A DNA stretch of 64,000 nt from Siphonodentalium dalli. Taxonomy: Eukaryota; Mollusca; Scaphopoda; Gadilida; Siphonodentaliidae. Position 1 is the stretch's first letter; each line of letters opens with the position of its first letter. The position numbers and the translations under genes are program-made. The notes below the pieces were generated by a model. That model was not told the DNA's origin. It made no database searches and saw nothing but the letters and a program-made list of their open reading frames with translations. The stretch lies in contig CP136064.1 of assembly GCA_032622095.1 (NCBI GenBank), positions 108,798,004 through 108,862,003 on the forward strand, given 5' to 3'. Below, piece after piece: positions 13,301-25,300 of the stretch.

Positions 13301-16300
13301 GATTGACCTCCCTGATGATGATGAGGTCCAAGTACTGACAGAAGGAATAGCAAGAACTAACAGTAAGACCATGTAAGGATAATATATATCAATAGCATAT
13401 TATAAAGGTCTGAGTGATGAGGTGCATTGAATAACAATCAGGGTTCGTGCTGCCGCTTGAGAAATTTGCCAATGGCAAAAAATAATTTCATTGGGCAAAA
13501 AAAAAAATTATTTGGCAAGTGGGTTTTTAATTATAGGATGTGAACTATCTTGTCATAGAACATCATCGAAAGTTGGTTATTCGTAACATGTGTCGACTAC
13601 AGAAATACATAGGGAAACCAAATCAAGTAATCTGTCAACTTAGCTATCAGCAGTGATATGTCGAAAGTTATATGTAATCTTCTTTAGTTTTCACAAAATG
13701 ATAATCCATTCTTTATGTCATAATCAAACTTTCATCAGACAACTAATTGACCGTGGGGAGGGGAAAAGCGATGTTCTGTAAATTTTTAATTGAGGCTGGT
13801 ATAAGTAATTTGTTACATGCTCTCTCATGTTGATGCCACAATAGGTAATTATCCCTTACATTTCCCAAGTGTGTTATAAGTGTTGCATAAGTGTTGCATA
13901 AGTGTAGGAAAATTGTTCCTCTAAGTGTGCACTTACAACCAAGTGTACAAGTCCAACAGTGGCAGTAAGTGTAGTGCAAGTATAACGTAAGTGTACAGTA
14001 AGTGTACGTTCCAACTATGTAAATGAGGTGAGTGTCATATAAGTGTATGATTCTAAAGTGTGGTATAAGTGTATGTTGGCAAGTTTAATATAAGTGTATA
14101 ATAATTGCAAGTGTTTTATAAGTGTAAGTTCTGAATGGGGTTGTAAGTGTATTGTAAGTGTACAATGGTGATTGTGATGCAAGTGTATTATATAAGTGTA
14201 TAGTACATGTATCAGTAAAATAAGTGTATATCATAGATGGGCATGCACATATTAAATTTCACTATCAAAGATGGCAATTGATGCATTAATCAAGGGAATC
14301 ACATTCACAATGGTTTAGACTGATAAAATACTTTATTATATTATATTAATAATGTTTTAATATATAAATCATCTATCAATTAGGTTCCTTGGCTCAATAA
14401 ATATATTTCATAAATCTGGTGCTGATATGCGAAGTTTGAATGAGCTGAAGTATCTTCAAGCTTGTCTCTTCCCGTTAGTCTTTACTCCACTTATGTCATG
14501 ATGTCCATGTCATATTCAGTACGATGTCCCATTTAAAGCATGCAGTGCCTGCTGGGGGATGTTTAGTTTATCACGGAGAGTGATAGTTCAGTCATGAACG
14601 TAGTGCGTATCCTTCTTCTGGAAGCAGCAATCTGCGAAAGCGGTCATGTTGACCTAGGAGAGTGAGAGAAATTTGCAAACGTTGGCATGACCGATTCCAG
14701 TTTTATTTTGCCAAAAAAGCTGTAAGCGAGTCATTTTTTTCTTCTTCTGATGTCACATTATCTCTGAGATGATCCAAATTCCAATGTGCTCTGTGTGCCC
14801 AGTCTACCCCTCCACCAAAATTAGTTTTGTCCGGTATCACAAGCATTTGGACAAGACGTCAACATGATTGAAATTGAATCCGTGATCAGTCCTCTTGAGT
14901 CTTGGCGACTCTTGCCAACATTGGGCAACAATGAAACATGCGAGAGATCAATCACTGAATCAGCTGGACGACAGCCATCACTCTCCGATTGAGAATTATC
15001 ACTTGTAAATAAATGTATGTTGTATATCTGAATTTAGCGCACGTTTCCATCGGTTATAATCTGTATGCATCCGGTGTGACTTTACTGTTGACATTTAATT
15101 TCTCAATGTCATCGTGTCATTGTAGGATCAACGGAACAAACTTCGCCTATTTGCGTAATTATTTGCCGAATTCAGCCTCCTACCTACCACCTGTTCTATC
15201 TCTAGTGTGTTTAGTTCCTTTCTTCTTTTTGCCAAATTGTTGAATTGTTTTGGCTTTTCTCGCCGTCATTTTCGTAAATGAAAGCTGTTGTCAAATAAAA
15301 TTCAGATGAAATTTAAATTTGATTTATTGACCGCCGAATGACCGGAATGTGGTCTGCGCATGCGCATGTAGTCACAGTCACGTGTTAGCTTTTAGCCAAT
15401 CGTATGCTCAGTTCTAGGATATCACTTGATTTAGACAGGGATTTCCCTATAAAATGATGACATCAGAGGACAATGTTTACACACAGCGATATGGGATTAA
15501 ATTCCCCATACACGAACACGTGGGCAGAAAGCCCCAAGCATTTACTTTGGGAGATTTACAGTGGGTCGATAATCACACGTATATACAGTTAAACTTTGTT
15601 ATTTTTGATACATTTTACGTTAAATTAAAAACAGATAGCAGGTACATATACGTACTTCTCCGAGAATGTTAAAAACAATTTTTATCTGTTCATCATTAGG
15701 CCTATTTTATTGTCACGAAATTACGCTAACTATCGAAGTTTTGCCATAAAAAAACCCCGATAAAAATAATTCTATTTGGGAGTATTGCACGTCAAAATTA
15801 CGGGTTTAGAAACGATTTTTATTATACTTAATTCTGATCTGCGTCGTCAAACTACTATCATACAACATTTCTATATTCGTAATGGCCATTTTTTGACTGC
15901 AGGGTGTTTGGAAACACAATCATTGAAGCTTTCATATACGCCAATTTCAATATACGTGATAGCGACCAATTTTCATTGTTTCTATGACAAACATTTTGCA
16001 GTTAATAAATTGTAGATATACATACTCATATATCTTTATTTTAGCACAAAAGATTCATAAAATTTATTACTATCGGAATATAAATAACAGAAAAACGAAA
16101 TACCTGTAATTTCAAAATTGAAAAAGTTCATATTTAATACAAGACGGCAATTATATAGTACAAATGTGCGAGGCTCTGAGCAGCATTCCTGAACATATCC
16201 ATATCAAAAGTTTGATAAGTGTGGTATAAGTGTTGATAAATTTTTCCAAAGTTCCATAAGTGTACCTTTAAGTGTGGGGCAGTGTTCCCAAAACATTTTA

Positions 16301-19300
16301 AAAGTATAAGTATCATCAGTGTGTCATAAGTGTAGAGAGAACTTTTCAAAGTACCATAAGTGTAGCTGTAAGTGTGGGCAGCATGCCCAAAGATTTTCAA
16401 AGTCTCAAAAGTGTAGAGCAAGTGTACACTTATTACAACACTTACACTACACTTACGAAATAAGTGTACATTTCGAAAAAAGTGAGTGTGGTACAAGTGT
16501 ACTGAATTAAAAAACAAAAGCTACAAGTGTACTATAAGTGTATACCTGAACTACACTTACAATGAAAGTGTACACTTAGAAAATATAAGGGTATGAAATT
16601 GTTTTTACAGTTAATCCCCCTTTGTCTGTTTGGATTATGTACTCATGCAGTCATTGTAACAATGCATATTTATGCCGACATTACATTCCACATATTTATG
16701 ATGTCAGTGTTTTATAGCACCGAGTATAAGACAATAGGTCAATCAGCGGATTGTGAGTGGCGTTGGATTAATTTGTGGCCTGTTGATGTCAGCAATGATA
16801 CAGGGTGAAATAATATGTATGCTTTGATGGCTTATACTTGTAGTTTGATGACTGTAGCAATATTAAACATAGTTTCCTGGAGTCACTTAGATATGTATTG
16901 CTACTTTGATATTTTTATTAATAATACTAACTTGCTCATTTTACCTGTGTCTGTAGTTAGTTTTTACAGTATATAACTAGAATTTTTTTTAATTTTCCCA
17001 ATTGTTTTCCTCAATTATATTTTGGCAAATATTTTAGAAATTTGGTTAAAAATAAATATTTCATTTGGCAAACATTTTGGCAAGAGAAAATTATGGTTCA
17101 GCGCAAAACCCTGAACAATGCTATAAAGTTCTTTGATAAATGTTTGACCTTAGGTCTTCATCATTTGATCTATGGCCGATTCCTAATGGCTCAGTTAGTA
17201 TAAAGGTGCATTATGCATTAGGACAACAGAAGCTGCCCAGCGATGGTGAATCTAACTCGAATCCCAATAAGCACAGATTGTAATCCGTGCACAGGGGATG
17301 TGACCTAGTTCATGTATCTGGGCTAGTTTGTCAGTTGCTTTCCAGGGGTCCGTGGTTTATAAGTGCTATGGAGTGTTTTCTCGGTGATATTAACCATCTG
17401 TGTGCTGTCTTTCCTAAACTGATGTCATGATATGGCCTAATGCTGAAATGACGATAAACCTCAATAAACCAAAGCCGATATATAATAGAGCAAGAATTAT
17501 TCTGATGACCATCAAAGTACACAAACAAACAACAAAATGACAGAGTTTCTAATTTCGATCGTTATCATGTAATTTTTGTTACGCAATATATAAAATATTT
17601 GAAATTGTTTTTATTTATTCAATATTTGTCATCTTTCAGTCGACCGAGGCATTTGTCACTGTCGAAGGAAGATGAGATATATGAGAGCAGCAAACTCCGT
17701 AGTGATGCAGCCACAGATATGGCTATGTTCGAAGAGGAGGACGAGATTTATGTCTCGACAATCTGGAGAGCTGCTGATTATGAAGAGGTAATTTAATTAC
17801 AATCCACTGAGATGGTCTAGTGGCTAGAGCCAGGACTAGCCTAGAGGTTTTAAATTAGGAGAAATCACACCTACAGTAATAGTAATGCCCTAAATAATCA
17901 ATTCCTTAACCACAGCAGAATTATTGGTAACTTTTCAGGATTTAGTCGGAAATATGGCTTGTTGCCATTCAGCGGAAAGCTCTCAGTGAGAGCTTTCCGA
18001 TGAATGGCAACAAGCCATATTTCTGACTAAAGTCCTGAAATAATTGTGTGTGTTGTCAATTTTTGATAAAATATTGGTAAAATTAACTACTTTGCGCAAG
18101 ATTATTCTCCTTTTCTGTTTGACCACCCTACCTGAGTGTTTCACATTACTTTAACAAGAGTGTCGCCAGGGCGTGGCAAATAGGCATATTTCCGACTAAA
18201 TCCTGAAAAGTTACCCATAATTCTGCTTTGGTTAAGGAGTCGATTATTTAGGGCATTACAGTATTTGAATACTAGGGAGAAGAGTACTGTTGTCAAGGAG
18301 AAGTCATAATTGCTCAAGTTCAATTTACATCTCAACATCACTATTCTATGATCCAATAAGTATTATCTAATATAATAACCTATTTATAAGATGATTACAA
18401 TGAGTAAGGACACCATTATAATAAGAAAATACAGTTTAAATATGCTGTTGAGACATAGGCATACTGGTATATGAGAGAGGTCACTTCTCCCTGGGACAAA
18501 TATAGGGAGAAGTGACACAATTTAGGCAGAAGATATTATATACTCAAGCTGCCCTCTAGGCTTGTTCCTGTGTTAGAGCACTTGGCTTGTAGGGCTGTCA
18601 ATGCAGCGATGTGAGTTCGACACATGCCAGTTGACTACTTAGTTTCTTAGCAGCGGTTTAGTCTCGAGTTATCCTTTCTATTCTAAATTGTTTCTCCCAT
18701 TAATAAACGTATACATTGGAATGGTCTATTTTACATTTGGAGGGATGTTAAGCAGATGATAGAAACAAAAAAACATATAACAAAAGAGCAGAATGATTCA
18801 TATTCATTCATAGGTGGGAAATGTTCAGCAGACGACCTATAACTGAAGTTGAAAAACATGGCCACCAGCGGCTATCTTGGAATTTACTCTTTGTATTACT
18901 AAATCTTTTGGCGCACCCTGCAGACCACATCCCTCATCCAATCATCACCAAACTTCATATGAATCTTCGGGGTGACCTCTAGTTTACTTTCCTTCTTATT
19001 TATCATTCTATTCATTGCTCAGCCAAAAATTAACTCCTTCCCAAGTTGAGCTGCAGTGTCATTGACACTTTCATTTTTTTATTGCAGGCGGCGCTACCCT
19101 CTGTATCGGACAGTGATGATCTAGCAACATTATCAGAAATTACAGACTTATCCATTCTAACATGGATAGAACAAAGATACTCATACAAACAAATATATGT
19201 AAATACTGGTTGTTTTGTATTGTATACCACCAAAAGCCTTTTAATATTTGTTAATCTGTTGAATGTTTACAAATTATGCAAGCTAATGGTATATTTTTCC

Positions 19301-22300
19301 TCAGCTTTATGCAGATATATTTTTGCTGTTTCAGGATTATTTTTAATTGGCCGCATGTGATGATATTTGGCCTCGTGCTGCAAAAATAGACTATTTCCCC
19401 TGATTTCAGTCTAGATGTTGCTCTTTGCTCTGAATTGGCATATTATCATCATGGTTTTGTATTACAGTGATGCCCTAATTAATCGACTCCCTAACCACAA
19501 CAGTATTATGGGTAACTTTTCAGGATTTAGTCGGAAATATGACTTGTGCCATTCACCGGGGGAGAGCTTTCCGATGAATGGCAACAAGCCATATTTCCGA
19601 CTAAATCCTGAAAAGTTACCCAAATTCTGCTGTGGTTAGGGAGTCGATTAATTAGGGCATTACTGTATATCTCTGTATGATGTTTTGTTTTCAGACCTAC
19701 ATTGGAGATATACTGATAGCAGTCAACCCATTCAAGCAGCTTCCATACTACGCCAAGAGTGTGAGTGTTTGTGCATCTCACTATTCCATACTTATTTAAC
19801 ACTTTCATGACAGGAGCCATGCTGGTGCAGCATTAAATATCATGTGCCAGTGCATTTTCCTATATATCTCACAAATTTAAGTGCATTTTCTTATAAGCCT
19901 CACATATATAAGAGAATGCAATGGCCTAAAAGGTGAAGGCTAATATTGTTAGGCCAATGTATTCTCTTATTTATGCGAGGCTCCTATGGGAGACTCGCAT
20001 ATATCAGAGAATGCATTGGCACAGGGTTTTCACAAAATTTCAGGAAGCTCTCATCATGAAAGGGCTAAAGTCTGGTGGGTTTTGAAGAGGCTCATGCAAA
20101 GCATGCTGAATTTTTATTGCAGCCAAAACTCATAATTGAATCCGCCATTAATTGCTTACCTTTACTACTTAGATAGAATCCAACAAAATCAGGGCAATTT
20201 CGCATCTACCAATTTAGCCATCTGAAACACGAATTAGCCCAATAACATATCCTTTCTGATTTTCTTTCAAGTGCGATTAACCATTGAAATTAGCATCATT
20301 AAACATTTCTTTACTGAATTCTCATTGACGAGCAGTTTCCTTAAGAAATGAACTGATAGTTTAAGTTCAACAAACTATGTATTCATATATAGGCCATTTG
20401 AACTTATTATCTGAACATTTCCCAACAATGAATAGGATTCTTACTACACTTATATTATTTGTTTGTCGTCTGCTTACATTTCCTGAACATCCCTCAAATG
20501 GACCATTCCAATGTCAACTTTTATAACTGAATCGGGGAAAATAGTAAATTTTTTAAAGATGGATTATCTCTTTAAATAGTAAATTTTAGATAATTTCTTG
20601 GTTATCAAATAATCCATATGAGTTGGAAATCCCTGCCCGGAAATGATTTTATCAATTAATAATGCTATTATATAGATATTAGTTTATTCAATTAATGGTA
20701 CACTTCTTTGTTATATAAATAGAACTTTTAGACAGAGGCCTCCAGCGTGGTGCTCCGAACAAATGTGAGCCGCAAAATGTCTCCGATTCATTGTATCTAT
20801 TGTAATATTAAGTGCGAATCAAATGAATCATACCTAGAGTGTATCATATGCTTATTTTCAATGATTAAAGTAACTGAAAATAAAAAAAAAGCAAATAAAA
20901 TAAGACGGTTGTGAATATCAGGGACCATTATTGAACAGCACAGAGTTATTTTATTCGAAAAAATTCCAAATAAAATCAATATTAATTGATAGACGCGTTT
21001 CTGGACAGGGGTCTTCAATTTGCATTTATTATTTCATACCCAGGAAACTATATAGGTAATGTTGCGGAATAGATAATCCACCTTTAAAGAAATGATTAAT
21101 GTCTTCTGCTACCACACTCTTAAATGGAATATAACAGTGAAATGTCCGCACCCATATAGGTTTGGGAACACATTGACTTAGTGGGCGAAGGTATCAAATC
21201 GCTAAGGGAAAAGCAGAAGCAACTTTAGACAATAAAAGACATAGTATTTGACAGCTAGTGATATATTTTGTTATTTCCAGATTTCTGATCGTTACAATTC
21301 TGTGATAGACAAGAAATCCCTGCCACCACATATCTATGCTGTAGCAGACAATTGCTATAAAAACATGATTAGAGACCAGAAATCACAGTGCTGTGTGATC
21401 AGCGGTGAGAGTGGCTCGGGTAAAACGGAGTCGTGCAAGTTCCTCATACAACACATACTGAGAATAGCAGGCAGTGAAGAGAACTCACTCAACAACAAAA
21501 TCAACCAAGTGAGTGAACAATTTGTGATATACAAGCCTGCACGTAGTGTGTCTGTCATTTGCAGAATGAGGTCCCCAGAGGGTGAATTTAGTGACGCTAT
21601 CCTGTGCAGCAGGATAGAACCACCAAATTCACCCTCTGGCGACCTCATTCTGCTTAGGCCTCATCTTCTGGGAAGTATATATAATCTCAACTTAACATTG
21701 TTTTTTGTTACTTTTTCCCTTCTTGGAAGTTTCTATATCGCCTAATTTGCAGAAGATATAATGTATAATCGATGTGACTAATGGGTGCACATCACTAACT
21801 TCAACTGGAGAACTTCAATCTGATCCTAGGTCTACCATAGCATTTGAAGCCTGAGCAGAATAAGATTCCCAGAGGGTGAATTTAGTGATGTTATACCGCT
21901 GTGCGCGGTAGCATCACTAACTTCACCCTCTGGGAACCTCATTCTGCAAATGGCAGACACACTATTTGCAGGCTTGAATTTGATTTATAGACAATAGTTA
22001 ACTGTTCTCAGTGATGAACGAAGCTTCTCTTCGAGTGAGAAAAAATAATCCTCGTGTCTCACCAGAGGAGAAACTTCATTCGTCACTGAGAACAGTTAAC
22101 TATTGTGTTTATTTTATTTTCCAAAACCTTATCATAACCAAACTCTAACAAAACGCATTCATGAAATGTTTTTGACACTGAAAATTTACCTAATGTTTTT
22201 GCCAAATTATATGCAAGGTTACCATGACAAATCCAAAATAAGGTAAATCAATTGAGCCTTTCATGCATGATTTTGACTATTGCTACACGCGCAATGATAA

Positions 22301-25300
22301 TATACTACCCTCATGTAAGGAAAGTGAGGTAATTTCATTCATTTATTTCATGGCGAACGTTACTCAGAACACGCTCGCGAGCTTGGGATAAATAATGCAT
22401 CATCGCTGTGAGTATGATAAATCTCTGTGAGTAGGATAACATATTGGGGTTCCGGGAGCGGGGATACAATTTTTATTTTGGCAGAAAAAGATAAATATAA
22501 CAAATAACTGTAACTCAACAGATCTCATTTCATATCCTTGAAATGCTAACTTAAGACTAGCATATATTCTCTTCAAGCCTGCAAATAGTGTGTCTGTCAT
22601 TTGCAGATTGAGGCCCCCAAAGGGTGAATTTAGTGATGCTATCCCACACAGCAGGCTATCATCACCAAATTAACCCCCTGGGGACCTCATTCTACTTAGA
22701 CCTCATCTTCTGGGAAGTATCTAGCGTTTCAAATTAATATTATTTTCAGTAAATTTTTCTCTTCTGGGAAGTTTCTATATCCCCTAATTTGCAGAAGATA
22801 AAATGCTTAATCGAGGCGATTAATGGGATAACATCACCAACTTCAACTGGGGAAATTCAATCTAATCCTAGGTCTCCCATAGCAGTGGAGACCTAAGAAG
22901 AATGAGGTTCCCAGAGGGTGAATTTGGTGGTGCTAGCCCTCTGGGGACCTCATTCTGATTAGACCTCATCTTCTCTGGAAAGTTTATTATCAAATTTCTG
23001 TAGAAACTTCTTCACATAGATTCTATTTCTTTTTAGTTTAGTTTCTCTATATCCCCAAATTGGCAGAGGACATTGCGTAATCTAGGTTCCCAATGGGTGT
23101 ACATCACTATATTCACCATTTGGGAACTTCAATCTGAGTCTATGTCTCCTATAGCAGATGAGGCCATGCAGAATGAGGTTCCCAGAGGGTGAATTTACTG
23201 ATGCTAGCCCGCTATGAGGGATAGCATATCCCCTCTGGGGACCTCATTCTGAAAATGACAGGCACACTAAACTCAGACTTGTCCCCATTACAGGTAAATC
23301 CTCTACTGGAAGCTTTTGGTAATGCTCAAACTGTTATGAATGACAACTCCAGCAGATTTGGTAAATATGTCGATCTACATTTCAGTAAAGACGGAAATGT
23401 CCTTGGAGGTTTGTATTGTAATTTTTTTTTAATTTTCATTATCTGTTTGTTAAAAGGATAATTAACACTTGTTAATATTACTGAATATTGTGTTGTGTTC
23501 TCAGGATGTCTGACATAAAAGTTTATATGCTTTAGATAGTGAACTCAGGAAATTTGGGAAATATGATTTACATCTGTACGTCGGTTGAAAACCCCTAAGT
23601 TGGTGCATCTACAACTTACAACTCACAATACTATCATATAGTAAACTCCTTATTTGGTATGTATTACCATATATAGGTTAGGAGAAAATACTAACTGGAC
23701 TGAAAAATATTATATTATGTACACGTTTTCTGTCTGATCATTTCCCAATGTTGAAGTAATGTGGATTAGCTGGATTTTGAACTGACAGCGGGCAGAATGA
23801 GACGATTAAAATAAAATTTGGTGTGATTTGAATGCGATTGTTGATGGCGCAATAATTTTATCTGAGCCTTCCACAGCGCAACGGAACATTTTCATTGGAC
23901 GATCTGGTAGTTCCAAGTGTTTGTCTATAAACAAATGGTTCTGTAAGGTTTTTGATGTTTGTTTACATAACAAAGCATACAAATGTGACAATAACATGCA
24001 ATGTACACGGTATTTATGATTGGTATGAGAACAACATCTGTCTATTTTATAATATTCTTTCTGTTTATGGCAGTTTTAGCAGATGTGACTATTTTAACAG
24101 CTATACCCACCACGAAGGCCGCCCGTATCTTTAAAATAGTCACATCCATTAAAACCCACCATAAACAAAGAATATTAAAATATAGACAGATTTTGTTCTT
24201 ATACCAATCATATTAAAATATTGCCGAAATAGCATGTTATTGTCAATATTGTACTCCTTGTTAGTAAACAAAATCCATGTTATGATACAGTACAGTACGT
24301 AAAGAGTGTGTGATATGCAAAACACTATACCTGGGAGACCCCAGTAAGTGAACTTGCTTTAAAATTGCAACTAATTTGTTTACAACATACCAATATAGCG
24401 CTCGCAAATCCTCACCACTCAAGATTTCGGTGTTGAATGGGTCACCGTGAACCACTTTCCCAAAAATCATTGCCACGGTGTTGAGTGTTTTGCTTATCAC
24501 ACGCTCTTTATGTGTTGTATAAAAACAAATGCTTGGCTGACACAAAGTGTGTTTTGTGGATAATGTCGCATTCATACTATGCTATACTATTAGTATATTC
24601 TCGAGGAAATTCATAATTTGGAAACTTATATTTCTAAATTAAAACCTACAACTAAGGTCATCCGTGCCTTTAAATAGCCCGGGAAATGAAGAATGAACCA
24701 TACATTTGTTTATTTTGAGAGTTGATCAAAAGACTAGTTACTACAAATAATATACAAACCACACCGTCATTGGAAAATTCTACAATCTTTTATTATTATT
24801 TGTAGCAAAAATTCATGAGTATCTGCTAGAGAAATCAAGAATTGTTTCACAGGGTCACCATGAGTTGAACTTCCATATATTCTACTGGATGTTCGCTGGA
24901 CTGTCTCTCGAGGAATGCTCTCTGTTCGGACTCACACAGATTCAGAATCACAGGTATGCTTTCCAGTCCTGTTCACTAGCATCAGATAATCAAGCCTGCA
25001 GATAGTGTGTCTGTCATTTGCAGAATGAGGTTCCCAGAGGGTGAATTTAGTGACGCTATCACACACACAAAATTCACCCTCTGGGAACCTCATTCTGCTT
25101 AGGCCTCAACTGCTATGGGAGACCTATAGGATCAGATTGAATTTCCCCCGTTGAAGTTGGTGATGTTCACAATTAGTCACCTCCATTATGCATGCTATCT
25201 TCTGCAAATTAGGTGATATGGAAACTTCCCAAAAGGGAAAAAGTAACTAAAAACAATGTTAATTTGAGACTATATGTACTTCACAGAAGATGAGGCCTAA

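Larger units (their letters stand above)
13439..17113. mobile_element. hAT-like 3.7-kb element with AAGTGT arrays
   Basis: It starts CAGGGTTCGTGCTG and ends CAGCGCAAAACCCTG, which are inverse complements with a few differences. Both ends continue with TTTGCCAA / TTGGCAAA blocks. The flanks repeat AACAAT (13433-13438 and 17114-17119). The termini resemble hAT-type ends, but hAT target duplications are 8 bp, so the class is uncertain. The interior has two AAGTGT-rich arrays and no recognisable transposase; short open frames at 15013 and 15454 carry no motif. Confidence 0.55.
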
